A stretch of 64,000 bases of DNA from Deltaproteobacteria bacterium. GTDB lineage: Bacteria > Myxococcota_A > UBA796 > GCA-2862545. The translations under genes and the position numbers were made by a program. This document shows positions 43,148 to 50,901 of this stretch, piece after piece. Below the pieces are notes generated by a model, which was not told the DNA's origin, ran no database searches, and saw nothing but the letters and a program-made list of their open reading frames with translations. The DNA lies in the NCBI GenBank assembly GCA_006226595.1, contig SBGP01000095.1, positions 186,001 through 250,000 on the forward strand. The letters are read 5' to 3'. Each line of letters starts with the position of its first letter. Within the stretch, counting starts at the first letter, position 1.

Positions 43148-43801
43148 ATGCCAGAGGCCACGCTGACGCGCAACGATCCGGGTGGGGACGGCCTGAGGGT
43201 GCTCACCTTCGGCCACGCGCCGGAGGGCTACACCCGCCCCGGCCAGTTCGTGACCGCCGCCGTGAACGGGCTCAAGCCGGGCTACTACGCCCTGGCTTCC
43301 TCCCCAGGAGAGCCGGTCACCCTGCTGATCAAGGCGATGGGCGAGCTCTCCGAGGCGCTGTGTGCGCTGGAGCCGGGCGATGCCGTCGAGATGAGCGACG
43401 CCATGGGCAAGGGCTTCGACGTGTCCGGCGAGGGCGAGCTGGTGGTGCTGTGCAACGGAAGCGCGATCAGCGCCTGCCGCCCGGTGATCGAGGCGGAGGT
43501 CGCGGGCGGGCTGTCACGGGCCGTGCACCTGTACTTCGGGGTGCTCAAGCCCGAGCACCGCAGCTTCCTGGCCGATCTCGAGCGCTGGGCAAATGCCGGC
43601 GTGAAGGTCCACACCGTCGTCGGCGAGCCCGAGGGCACGGGCTGGAGCGGTGCGGTGGGCTTCGTGCAGGACGTGGCCGAGGCGCATGGCCTGTGCCGCG
43701 CGGACGTGGAGATCGTGCTGTGCGGCGTGCCGCCGATGGTCGATGCCGCGAAGGCCCGGTGGAGCGCCGCAGGCTGCGAGCGCATCCTCACCAACTACTG
43801 A
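43148..43801 (+). CDS. Ferredoxin-NAD(P) reductase-like flavoprotein
   Basis: This 217-residue protein shows an FAD-binding barrel (PGQFVTAAVNGLKPGYYALASSPG at about residues 31-54) and an NAD(P)-binding half (VVLCNGSAISACRPVI, and EIVLCGVPPMVDAAK near the C-terminus). It has no iron-sulfur domain. The LASSPG motif binds flavin, as in ferredoxin reductases. The partner is unknown. It is divergent from the tryptophan dioxygenase gene with 45 bases between and overlaps the convergent gene by seven bases. Confidence 0.8.
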   Translation: MPEATLTRNDPGGDGLRVLTFGHAPEGYTRPGQFVTAAVNGLKPGYYALASSPGEPVTLLIKAMGELSEALCALEPGDAVEMSDAMGKGFDVSGEGELVVLCNGSAISACRPVIEAEVAGGLSRAVHLYFGVLKPEHRSFLADLERWANAGVKVHTVVGEPEGTGWSGAVGFVQDVAEAHGLCRADVEIVLCGVPPMVDAAKARWSAAGCERILTNY

Positions 43802-44631
43802 GCGATCCGCTCGAAGGACCAGGCGACCTCGGTCTCGTCGCGAACGAGGCGCACGCCGTGCTCGGGCGACCACAGCTGTTTCTCGGACCAGGTGCGACTG
43901 CGGACCTCGATGGGCCGCATGGTGTCGCGGACGAGGCGCGCGCTGAGCTCGCTGGATTCGCGGTGCTCGAGGTGGCGCACCGGCTCCGTCGGCAGGCGGT
44001 CCAGGGCCTCGCTCATCGCCTCGCTCCGCGGACGTGCGATCTGGCGCAGCTCGACGACGCCTTGCACGTCGCGGACGAGGCGTCGGCTCACGTCCCACGG
44101 AACCGGCCCGTAGTCGGTCTCGTCCGTCCACTCGACGACATCCTCGCGCTCCGGCTCGAGCGGCAGATCCTCCCAGGCCGCGCACCAGGCGTTCCACAGG
44201 CCCTGGTGGAAGCGAACGAGCTGAGTGTCGGCGAGCACGGTCTCGAGGGCGGCGAGCACGTCGGGATGCGCATTGGCGCGCACCGCCGGCGAGAGGAAGT
44301 GCTCGCGAAGCACGTCACCCCCGTGCACCCCCAGGACCTGGCCCTCGTCGTCGATGTCGAAGTCGAGCACGATGTCGTGGAGGTAGTTCACGATCTCGGT
44401 GATCGAGGCCGTGGCCGAGGGCGGCGGCTGCTCGGTGATCTCGCGGGTGAACTCCTCGGCGCCGAGGCGCCAGCCATCCTCGAGGCGGGCGGCCGTGAAG
44501 CGATAGGCCGTGCGCGAGGCCCAGCACCGCTCGCCCCGTCCGTCGCCCCCATCGCGGGAGAGGCGTCGAAACGCGGATACTCGAAGGTCGGGCCCGTGGA
44601 GCCATGAACAGGACAGCAGATTCAACTGCAC
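43795..44631 (-). CDS. Hypothetical protein, unknown
   Basis: The protein has 278 residues from a GTG at 44631; the frame stays open upstream to 44736, but that would run antisense through the tRNA gene. The sequence is soluble and mixed alpha/beta, with many Arg, Glu and Asp residues. Recognisable stretches are LHDIVLDFDIDDEGQVLGVHG and WNAWCAAWEDLPL, neither linked to a family I know. The start is not certain: no clear ribosome site precedes the GTG. Confidence 0.55.
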   Translation of the reverse strand: MQLNLLSCSWLHGPDLRVSAFRRLSRDGGDGRGERCWASRTAYRFTAARLEDGWRLGAEEFTREITEQPPPSATASITEIVNYLHDIVLDFDIDDEGQVLGVHGGDVLREHFLSPAVRANAHPDVLAALETVLADTQLVRFHQGLWNAWCAAWEDLPLEPEREDVVEWTDETDYGPVPWDVSRRLVRDVQGVVELRQIARPRSEAMSEALDRLPTEPVRHLEHRESSELSARLVRDTMRPIEVRSRTWSEKQLWSPEHGVRLVRDETEVAWSFERIAQ

Positions 44632-44678
44632 TCCACCTTGCCGTTCGCCGAGGCGGCCGTTAAGCGCGGAAAGCCTGT

Positions 44679-44754
44679 AGGGGTATAGCTCAGTTGGTAG
44701 AGCAGCGGATTCCAAATCCGCAGGTCCTGGGTTCAAGTCCTAGTGCCCCTGCCA
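44679..44754 (+). tRNA. tRNA-Trp (anticodon CCA)
   Basis: The acceptor stem pairs AGGGGTA (44679-44685) with TGCCCCT (44744-44750). The D-arm contains AGCTCAGTTGGTAGAGC. The anticodon stem GCGGA/TCCGC encloses the loop TTCCAAA with anticodon CCA. The T-arm carries the GGTTCAAGTCC motif. The discriminator is G (44751), and CCA is encoded at 44752-44754. All these agree with tRNA-Trp; G73 is the bacterial tryptophan identity base. Confidence 0.96.
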
Positions 44755-44759
44755 CCTCG

Positions 44760-44789
44760 AAGCCCTCATCGTGAAAGCGGTGGGGGCTT
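44760..44789 (+). terminator. Terminator-like hairpin after tRNA-Trp
   Basis: Arms AAGCCC (44760-44765) and GGGCTT (44784-44789), followed by tgtcgttt. It lies six bases after the tRNA 3' end. Confidence 0.45.
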
Positions 44790-44947
44790 TGTCGTTTCCG
44801 GGTCTCCCGTCCCGCGTGACAGCGCCTCCGGCCGTGGCACGCGCCCGACTCCGGCGGCACTCGTAGCGGCCAGGCGATGGCGACTGGATGCGAGCGATCG
44901 CACAAAGGGCACGCGCTCCGCACGGTCCAGCGCGTGGGTCCTCCAAG

Positions 44948-45397
44948 CTACTCCGGCGCGCACCAGGCGATGTCGGTGGCCCCGCCATGCGCGACGACGA
45001 GGAGGTCGATCTGCGACAGCGCCATGTCGCAGGTCGAGCTGGGCTCGTTGACGCGGAGCACCATCCGCAGCCTGTCGGCGTCCAGCCAGGGGGCGTAGTC
45101 CACGGTGCGGCCCCCGCACCCGTCGGTGTCCCAGCGGTTCACGAACACCAACTCGGTGGCAAAGTCGGGGGACAGGCCGCCGTCGGTGCCCCACCGAGTG
45201 ACCGCGCTGTCCCAGGCATCCTGGGTCTGCAGCACCTCGCCGGCGCCGATGACGAACGGGTCCTCGCCGTCGAACTGGCCGTAGCCGAGCGAGGCGAGCT
45301 GGAACGGCAGCTCCTCCGCGTCGTCCGACAGACTCGGGCAGCGGAGCCCCCCCTGACAGGCGGTCAGGGTGAACAGCATCGGGGCGAGCAAGCGCAT
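44948..45397 (-). CDS. Small lipoprotein, unknown
   Basis: This 149-residue protein starts at an ATG behind GGAGGATCTC with a lipoprotein leader (lipobox LTAC, Cys14). The mature part has a compact alpha/beta look and five more cysteines; a segment TQDAWDSAVTRWG and the C-terminal strand LLVVAHGGATDIAWC are notable. No family is recognised. It is divergent from the hydrogenase operon, and the 289-base gap between them carries three dyads and a sigma-54 promoter, so it could share regulation with the hydrogenase. Confidence 0.7.
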   Translation of the reverse strand: MRLLAPMLFTLTACQGGLRCPSLSDDAEELPFQLASLGYGQFDGEDPFVIGAGEVLQTQDAWDSAVTRWGTDGGLSPDFATELVFVNRWDTDGCGGRTVDYAPWLDADRLRMVLRVNEPSSTCDMALSQIDLLVVAHGGATDIAWCAPE

Positions 45398-45600
45398 GGG
45401 GAGATCCTCCGGGCGCGCCGATTTACGCGCCAAAGACACTGGTCCAACCTGCGTCTCCGCATATCTTGCTGGTGCCGGCCGCCTGAGGCTGCGGGGTCTG
45501 CGCAGGGGCGGTCGCCGAGTGACTACGGCCACTCGACATGGGACGCCAGGGAAGCTCCGCGATCTCCGAGCCACGGACGTGGGTGGCCTGCCCCCAACCC

Positions 45601-45616
45601 TGTGTACTCTCACACA
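45601..45616. promoter_or_regulatory. CRP-like dyad TGTGT-N6-ACACA
   Basis: Perfect arms TGTGT and ACACA with a six-base spacer have the geometry of CRP/FNR-family sites (TGTGA-N6-TCACA). The site lies 71-86 bases before the first hydrogenase gene, whose operon encodes a cyclic-nucleotide-binding-type protein lacking a visible DNA-binding domain. Confidence 0.5.
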
Positions 45617-45617
45617 A

Positions 45618-45637
45618 CGCGAGACCCGACTCTCGCG
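45618..45637. promoter_or_regulatory. Dyad CGCGAGA-N6-TCTCGCG
   Basis: Perfect 7-bp arms with a six-base spacer, beginning one base after the CRP-like dyad. Same spacer length, different sequence; probably a distinct protein site. Confidence 0.5.
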
Positions 45638-45659
45638 CAGCCATGCGGCGGCATGGCTG
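45638..45659. promoter_or_regulatory. Dyad CAGCCATGC-GGCG-GCATGGCTG
   Basis: Perfect 9-bp arms around GGCG, directly abutting the previous dyad and overlapping the first two bases of the -24 element at 45658. A protein bound here would affect access to the promoter. Confidence 0.5.
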
Positions 45660-45673
45660 GCACCGCACTTGCA
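45658..45673 (+). promoter_or_regulatory. Sigma-54 type -24/-12 promoter of hydrogenase operon
   Basis: TGGCACCGCACTTGCA matches TGGCACG-N4-TTGCA at all positions but one, with GG and GC twelve bases apart. The predicted start near 45684 leaves a leader of about three bases before the ATG at 45687, which fits the lack of a ribosome site. Confidence 0.65.
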
Positions 45674-45686
45674 ACCCCCACGAACG

Positions 45687-46787
45687 ATGCACAACCCTCG
45701 CACCATTCTCTCGCATAGCGATCTCGGCACCCTGTTCGCGACTTTGCACGCCGAGGGACGCCACACCATCGGGCCCACCGTGCGCGACGGCGCCATCGTA
45801 TACGACCGCCTGATCGGCCCCGACGACCTCCCAACCGGCGTCGTCGACGAGCAGGCTCCAGGACGGTACCGGCTTCGGCACGAGGGCACCCGCCGGTTCT
45901 CGTGGAGCGTCGGACCCCAATCGTTCAAGCGGTGGCTCCACCCGCCCGAGCTACGGCTCTTTCGCGCCACCCGGACCGAGCGCGGGTTTGCGGTCGAGAA
46001 GCCCGAGGCCCCGCCGCCACTGGCGCTGATCGGGGCGCGCGCCTGCGAGCTCGCGGCGATGGCGATTCAGGACCGGGTGTTCCTCGGCGACGTCGTCGAC
46101 CCACACTACGCGTCACGGCGGCGGGACCTGTTCATCGTGGCGGTGCAGTGCGACCGCGCCGCCTCCACCTGCTTCTGCCCGTCCATGGGCAGCGGCCCAC
46201 GCGTGTCCCGCGGCTACGACCTGTCCCTGACCGAGGTTGTGGACGAGGCCGGTCACCGCTTCGTCGTCGAGATCGGCAGTGAGGCCGGGCGCGCCCTGGC
46301 CGCCAAGCTGCCGCTGCACGCCGCGACCACCGATGCGGACGCCCCCGAGCGAGCTTCCGCCGAGGCCGAGGCGCAGATCGCTCGCCGCATGCCCACCGAC
46401 GGCCTGCGCGAGAAGCTGCTCGGTGCGGTAGCCAGCAGCAACTGGGACGACGTGGCGAGCCGCTGCATCGGCTGCGCCAACTGCACGCTCGTGTGTCCCA
46501 CGTGCTTCTGCACCACGGTGGACGACGTGACCACGCTCGACGGGACCCACGAGCGCGTGCGGCGCTGGGACAGCTGCTTCCATCCCGACTTCTCCTACCT
46601 GCACGGCGCTGGGCCGGTGCGCAGCTCGGTCGGCGCGCGCTACCGCCAGTGGCTGACCCACAAGCTCGCCACCTGGCACGACCAGTTCGGCACGTCGGGC
46701 TGCGTGGGCTGCGGCCGCTGCGTCGCCTGGTGCCCGGCGGGCATCGACATCGTCGCCGAGGCCGAGCGCCTCGCGGAGGACGCATGA
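45687..46787 (+). CDS. hyhB: NAD(P)-linked [NiFe] hydrogenase, iron-sulfur (beta) subunit
   Basis: This 366-residue protein has, after an N-terminal domain (IGPTVRDGAIVYDRL at about 30-44, typical of sulfhydrogenase beta subunits), two ferredoxin-type 4Fe-4S motifs: CIGCANCTLVCPTC (about 260-273) and CVGCGRCVAWCP (about 338-349). In the group 3b enzyme it carries electrons between the hydrogenase module and the flavin subunit. The ATG is not preceded by a ribosome site; together with the promoter position this suggests a nearly leaderless mRNA. It opens the operon B, cNMP, G, S, L. Confidence 0.9.
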   Translation: MHNPRTILSHSDLGTLFATLHAEGRHTIGPTVRDGAIVYDRLIGPDDLPTGVVDEQAPGRYRLRHEGTRRFSWSVGPQSFKRWLHPPELRLFRATRTERGFAVEKPEAPPPLALIGARACELAAMAIQDRVFLGDVVDPHYASRRRDLFIVAVQCDRAASTCFCPSMGSGPRVSRGYDLSLTEVVDEAGHRFVVEIGSEAGRALAAKLPLHAATTDADAPERASAEAEAQIARRMPTDGLREKLLGAVASSNWDDVASRCIGCANCTLVCPTCFCTTVDDVTTLDGTHERVRRWDSCFHPDFSYLHGAGPVRSSVGARYRQWLTHKLATWHDQFGTSGCVGCGRCVAWCPAGIDIVAEAERLAEDA

Positions 46788-47239
46788 CCGAAGGACTCGA
46801 GGCGCTCATCCGCCGCCAACCCTTGTTCGACGACCTCTCGGAGGCCGACCTGAAGCACCTGGCGGGCTGCGCCCGGAACGTGAAGTTCGACGCCGGAGAG
46901 ATCTTCGTCCGGCACGGCGAAGAGGCCGACCGCAGCTTCCTCGTTCGCGCGGGCCGCGTCGGGCTCGTCGTCCACGGCCGCGACATCGCCGAGACCGCCG
47001 AGGAAGGCGACCTCGTCGGCTGGTCGTGGCTGTTCCCGCCCTACCGCTGGCACTTCGACGCCAAGGCACTCACCGCCGTGCGCGCCATCGAGCTCGACGG
47101 CGCCTGCCTGCGCGCCAAGTGCGAGTCCGACCCGCGCTTCGGCTTCGAGATCGCCAAGCGCTTCCTCTACCAGGCCCACCGGCGCCTCGAGCACACCCGC
47201 CTGCGCGCCATGGACGTCTACAAGGGGCCGCTGACGTGA
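46784..47239 (+). CDS. Cyclic-nucleotide-binding-domain protein in hydrogenase operon (no DNA-binding domain)
   Basis: This 151-residue protein starts in an ATGA overlap with the beta-subunit gene. Nearly the whole chain is one CRP-type cyclic-nucleotide-binding fold: FDDLSEADLKHLAGCARNVKF, then FDAGEIFVRHGEEADRSFLVRAG and GDLVGWSWLFPPYRWHFDAKA. The usual phosphate-binding cassette pattern (GE-x-x-x-R-A/S) is not obvious; in its place is the tryptophan-rich GWSWLFPPYRWHF. There is no helix-turn-helix after the fold. It may be a structural or regulatory subunit of the complex rather than a transcription factor. Small proteins of this type are known in some group 3b operons. Confidence 0.82.
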   Translation: MTEGLEALIRRQPLFDDLSEADLKHLAGCARNVKFDAGEIFVRHGEEADRSFLVRAGRVGLVVHGRDIAETAEEGDLVGWSWLFPPYRWHFDAKALTAVRAIELDGACLRAKCESDPRFGFEIAKRFLYQAHRRLEHTRLRAMDVYKGPLT

Positions 47240-48057
47240 ACGACCCGTGGGTGCCAACCCCGATGACAGTGCGCGAGGTCGTCCGCGAGACCGCCGACAC
47301 CGTCACCCTGACGCTGGATACGAGCGCCTCGCCCTTCGCCTTCGCGCCAGGCCAGTTCAACATGGTCTACCTGTTCGGCCAGGGTGAGGTGCCCATCTCG
47401 ATCAGCGGTCATGCCGACCGGCCCGACGAGCTGGTCCACACCATCCGCGGCGTGGGCCCGGTCACCCGCCCGATGCTCGACCTCGTCCCCGGCGACGTGC
47501 TCGGCATCCGCGGTCCGTTCGGCACGGCGTGGCCCGTGGAAGAGGCCAGAGGCACCGACGTCATCGTCGTGGCTGGCGGCATCGGTCTGGCACCGCTGCG
47601 GCCGATGATCTATCACCTGCTCGCCAACCGCCGCGACTACGCCCGCATCGTCCTCATCTACGGTGCGCGTCAGCCCGACCAGATGCTGTTCGTCGACGAG
47701 CTGCACCACTGGCGCGGACGCTTCGACCTGACCGTCGAGGTCACGGTCGACCAGGGCACCGAGGACTGGTTCGGTCCGGTCGGTGTGGTCACCAGGAGCC
47801 TGGCCCGGGCCCGCTTCGACGCCGACGACGCCACCGTGGTGACCTGCGGTCCCGAGGTGATGATGCGCTTCGTGGTCCATGAGGCCGTCCGCATGGGCGT
47901 TCCCCAGGACCGCATCTGGGCATCGATGGAGCGCAACATGAAGTGCGCCATCGGCTTGTGCGGGCACTGCCAGTGGGGCCCCGACTTCGTCTGCAAGCAG
48001 GGCCCGGTGTATCGCTGGGACCACATCGCCCACCGCTTCGCCGAGAAGGAGCTCTGA
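47236..48057 (+). CDS. hyhG: NAD(P)-linked [NiFe] hydrogenase, flavin (gamma) subunit
   Basis: This 273-residue protein starts at GTG in a GTGA overlap. It shows a ferredoxin-reductase-type FAD domain ([21 protein letters not shown], about 36-56), an NAD(P)-binding domain ([16 protein letters not shown] at about 111-126, and [11 protein letters not shown]), and a C-terminal 2Fe-2S segment with cysteines in [18 protein letters not shown], as in PyrK/HydG. It transfers electrons between NAD(P)(H) and the iron-sulfur chain. Its last base overlaps the small subunit start (TGATG). Confidence 0.92.
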   Translation: MNDPWVPTPMTVREVVRETADTVTLTLDTSASPFAFAPGQFNMVYLFGQGEVPISISGHADRPDELVHTIRGVGPVTRPMLDLVPGDVLGIRGPFGTAWPVEEARGTDVIVVAGGIGLAPLRPMIYHLLANRRDYARIVLIYGARQPDQMLFVDELHHWRGRFDLTVEVTVDQGTEDWFGPVGVVTRSLARARFDADDATVVTCGPEVMMRFVVHEAVRMGVPQDRIWASMERNMKCAIGLCGHCQWGPDFVCKQGPVYRWDHIAHRFAEKEL

Positions 48058-48827
48058 TGCGCCTCGCCGTGCACAAGTTCGCGTCGTGCGACGGCTGCCA
48101 GCTGTCGATCCTCGACTGCGAAGACGAGCTGCTCGCCGTCGCCGGCGCCGTGGACATCGCCTACTTCCCCGAGGCCAGCCGACGCATGGAGCCCGGCCCC
48201 TACGACGTGTCGCTGGTCGAGGGCTCCATCACCACCGCTCACGACGCCGAGCGCATCCAGCAGATCCGCCGCGAGTCGAAGGTGGTCGTCACCATCGGGG
48301 CCTGCGCGACCGCCGGCGGCATCCAGGCCCTGCGCAACTACGCCGACGTCGAGCAGTTCACCCGCGCGGTGTACGCCAAGCCCGAGTTCATCTCGACGCT
48401 CGAGACCTCGACCCCCATCGCCGCCCACATTCCCGTCGACTACGAGCTGCGGGGCTGCCCGGTCGACAAGCGCCAGCTGCTCGACGTGCTCGTCGCTTCG
48501 CTGCACGGACGCCGCCCCGCCATCCCCAACGAGAGCGTGTGCGCCGAGTGCAAGCGCGCCGGTCACGTCTGCGTGATCGTCGCCCACGGCACGCCCTGCC
48601 TCGGACCCGTGACCCACTCCGGGTGCGGCGGCCTGTGTCCCGGCTACCACCGCGGCTGCTTCGGCTGCTTCGGCCCCTCCAGCCTGGCGCGCATGGAGCC
48701 GATGACCGAGGTCTGGCGTAGTCTGGGCGCCGACGACAAGACCATCGACCGGGCCCTGTCGACCTTCCACGTGGCCAGCGAGGCCAACGCCGCCGAGCGG
48801 GCTCGGCTCGAGGCAGACGATGAGTGA
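48057..48827 (+). CDS. hyhS: [NiFe] hydrogenase small (delta) subunit, group 3b type
   Basis: This 256-residue protein begins with [12 protein letters not shown] (Cys11 and Cys14), which bind the proximal cluster; further ligands are in [10 protein letters not shown] and RGCPVD. Its C-terminal third carries [24 protein letters not shown] and CFGCFG, the extra cysteines of cytosolic group 3 small subunits with three 4Fe-4S clusters. No Tat signal is present, so the enzyme is cytoplasmic. It overlaps the large subunit gene by eight bases. Confidence 0.94.
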   Translation: MRLAVHKFASCDGCQLSILDCEDELLAVAGAVDIAYFPEASRRMEPGPYDVSLVEGSITTAHDAERIQQIRRESKVVVTIGACATAGGIQALRNYADVEQFTRAVYAKPEFISTLETSTPIAAHIPVDYELRGCPVDKRQLLDVLVASLHGRRPAIPNESVCAECKRAGHVCVIVAHGTPCLGPVTHSGCGGLCPGYHRGCFGCFGPSSLARMEPMTEVWRSLGADDKTIDRALSTFHVASEANAAERARLEADDE

Positions 48828-50115
48828 CGAGACCACCCGCACGCTCGCGGTCGACTACCTCGCGAGGGTCGAGGGCGAAGGCGCGCTCAGGCTCGTGTGG
48901 TCCGGCGACGAGCTGACCGACGTCGAGCTCAACATCTTCGAGCCGCCGCGGTTCTTCGAGGGCTTCCTGCAGGGACGGTCGTGCCTCGAGACCCCGGACA
49001 TCACCGCCCGCATCTGCGGCATCTGCCCGGTCGCGTACCAGATGTCGGCGAGTGCCGCGGTCGAGGACGCCCTTGGCATCGCGCTGCCCGACCCCTACCT
49101 GCAGCTGCGGCGGGTGCTGTACTGCGGCGAGTGGATCGAGAGCCACGTGCTGCACATGCTCATGCTCCACACGCCCGACTTCCTCGGCGTCGACGACGCG
49201 ATGGCCGTTGCTCGCGAGCATGGCGACATGGTGCGCGCCGGCCTCAAGGTGAAGAAGGCCGGCAACGACATCGTGAACGTGGTGGGCGGCCGCGAGATTC
49301 ACCCGATCAACGTCCGCATCGGTGGCTTCTACCGACTTCCGCGGCGGTCCGAGATCGATGCGCTCGTCGCGCAGCTCAAGGAAGCGCGGCCGCTGGCCGA
49401 GGCCATGCTGCGGTGGATGGGCACCTTCCACTTCCCAGAACTCGAGGTCGACGTCGAGCTGGTCGCGCTGAAGCCCGAGGGCCTGTACCCGTTCATCGAG
49501 GGGCCGATCGCCAGTACCGGCGGCCTGTGCGTGCCCGTCCAGGAATGGGCCAACCACTTCGCCGAGGAGCACGTCGCCCGAACCCACGCGCTGCACGCCC
49601 GACTGCACGGCGAGCCCTACCTGACCGGTCCCCTCGCCCGCTTCGCGCTCAACTTCGACGCCCTGCCCGCCGACCTGCGCGCCCTGTCCGCGGAGCTCGG
49701 TATCGGCCCCGGCGAGCGCAACCCGTTCAAGTCCCTGCTGGTGCGCGGCATCGAGGTTCTGTTCGCCCTCGACGAGGCCGTGCGCATCCTCGAGCAGTGG
49801 CGCGCGCCCAAGGAAGCGGCGGTGCCCGTCGAGCTCAAGAAGGGCTCGGGCTGGGGGGTCAGCGAGGCCCCGCGCGGCACGCTGGTCCACCACTACGAGG
49901 TCGACGACGAGGGCCTGATCAAGACCGCCATCATCGTGCCGCCCACGTCGCAGAACCAGCTCGCCATCGAGTCCGACCTGCGCAACCTCGGCACCCAGCT
50001 CAAGGTGTTGGACGACGCAGCGGCCACCCACCGCGCCGAGATGGCGATTCGCAACTACGACCCGTGCATCTCGTGCGCGACCCACTTCCTGCGCTTCGAG
50101 CGGGTGTTCTCGTGA
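48820..50115 (+). CDS. hyhL: [NiFe] hydrogenase large (alpha) subunit, group 3b type
   Basis: This 431-residue catalytic subunit holds the Ni-Fe(CN)2CO centre. The N-terminal ligand motif is RICGICP (Cys66 and Cys69) and the C-terminal is DPCISCATH (Cys416, Cys419, His422), followed by a nine-residue tail that the maturation protease should remove after His422. All four nickel ligands are present, so it should be active. Family and context (B, G, S, L order; hydrogen oxidation or evolution with NADP) point to group 3b. It ends in a GTGA overlap with the protease gene. Confidence 0.95.
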   Translation: MSDETTRTLAVDYLARVEGEGALRLVWSGDELTDVELNIFEPPRFFEGFLQGRSCLETPDITARICGICPVAYQMSASAAVEDALGIALPDPYLQLRRVLYCGEWIESHVLHMLMLHTPDFLGVDDAMAVAREHGDMVRAGLKVKKAGNDIVNVVGGREIHPINVRIGGFYRLPRRSEIDALVAQLKEARPLAEAMLRWMGTFHFPELEVDVELVALKPEGLYPFIEGPIASTGGLCVPVQEWANHFAEEHVARTHALHARLHGEPYLTGPLARFALNFDALPADLRALSAELGIGPGERNPFKSLLVRGIEVLFALDEAVRILEQWRAPKEAAVPVELKKGSGWGVSEAPRGTLVHHYEVDDEGLIKTAIIVPPTSQNQLAIESDLRNLGTQLKVLDDAAATHRAEMAIRNYDPCISCATHFLRFERVFS

Positions 50116-50564
50116 CGAGGGTCCGGGTCGTGGGCCTCGGCCAGCCGGCCGCCGGAGACGACGCCATCGGCATCGAGGTCGTGCGCGCGGTGCCTCCCAC
50201 CGACGGCGTCGAGCTGATCGAGCTCACCGACACCGCCGCGCTGGTCGAGCTGCTCGACGGCTCGCCGATGCTGGTCGTCGATGCGGTGGTCGGCGCGGGC
50301 GAGCCGGGCGCAGTGGTCGAGGCCAGGGTCGACGAGCTCGCGCGCGTCCAGGCCTTCTCGACCCATGGCATCGGGCTCGTGGAGGCCGTGGGCCTCGCTC
50401 GCGTGCTCCAGGGCGACGCCTGCGCGGACCAGCTTCGCGTGCTGGGCGTCGCCATCGAGGCACCCAGAGCACTGGGCTACGGCATGAGTCCCGCCGTCGC
50501 CGCCGCCGTACAGCCCGCAGTAGAGCGCGTCGTCGCGTGGATGGAAGAGGTGAAGCATGCATGA
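50112..50564 (+). CDS. Hydrogenase maturation protease
   Basis: This 150-residue protein starts at GTG. It matches the HyaD/HybD/HoxW fold: a first strand leading to GDDAIGIEV with metal-binding Asp16 (the family usually has N-D/E-D-G-x-G here), Asp57 in LVVDAVVGAG and His85 in STHGIGL. These sense the nickel in the large subunit and trigger removal of its C-terminal tail. The gene directly follows its substrate gene and overlaps hypA by eight bases. Confidence 0.88.
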   Translation: MTRVRVVGLGQPAAGDDAIGIEVVRAVPPTDGVELIELTDTAALVELLDGSPMLVVDAVVGAGEPGAVVEARVDELARVQAFSTHGIGLVEAVGLARVLQGDACADQLRVLGVAIEAPRALGYGMSPAVAAAVQPAVERVVAWMEEVKHA

Positions 50565-50901
50565 GTCGTCGCTGGGTCGGAACATCCTCGAGGCCGTGCT
50601 CGGACGCGTTGGCGCCGAATCCGTGAAGGTGCGCACGGTGCGCGGCTGGCTCGCCGAGAGCGAGGCGCTGGACCCGGTCGCCATCCAGATGCACTTCGAC
50701 CGGGCCGCCGCCGGCACCGCCGCCGAGGGGGCCAGGCTCGACCTGGCCATCACCCACGTGCGGGCGCGGTGCGCCGACTGCGGCCAGGAGTACCTGCCCG
50801 AGCACCACCTCACCCTGTGCACCCACTGCGGCTCGCTCGACGGCGAGCTGCTCGGAAAGACGGGGCTGGGCATCGACGCCATCGACGTGGAAGACGTGTG
50901 A
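50557..50901 (+). CDS. hypA: Hydrogenase nickel-insertion protein HypA
   Basis: This 114-residue protein has the N-terminal nickel-binding MHE, and a zinc domain with two CxxC motifs (CADCG and CTHCG, about 71-75 and 89-93). HypA delivers nickel to the large subunit, normally with the GTPase HypB, which is absent from this operon. It overlaps hypF by GTGTGA. Confidence 0.92.
   Translation: MHESSLGRNILEAVLGRVGAESVKVRTVRGWLAESEALDPVAIQMHFDRAAAGTAAEGARLDLAITHVRARCADCGQEYLPEHHLTLCTHCGSLDGELLGKTGLGIDAIDVEDV

Noticed and set aside
44632-44736. Longer start of the hypothetical protein at 44736
   Set aside because: It would be coded antisense through tRNA-Trp; a GTG at 44631 gives a protein that leaves the tRNA free.
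44679-44947. Possible integration site at tRNA-Trp
   Set aside because: No integrase, no direct repeat of the tRNA 3' end and no change in composition or gene type nearby.
44755-45051. Plus-strand frame at 44743-45051 after the tRNA
   Set aside because: It starts inside the tRNA, has Arg/Pro-rich random composition, and overlaps the lipoprotein gene on the other strand.
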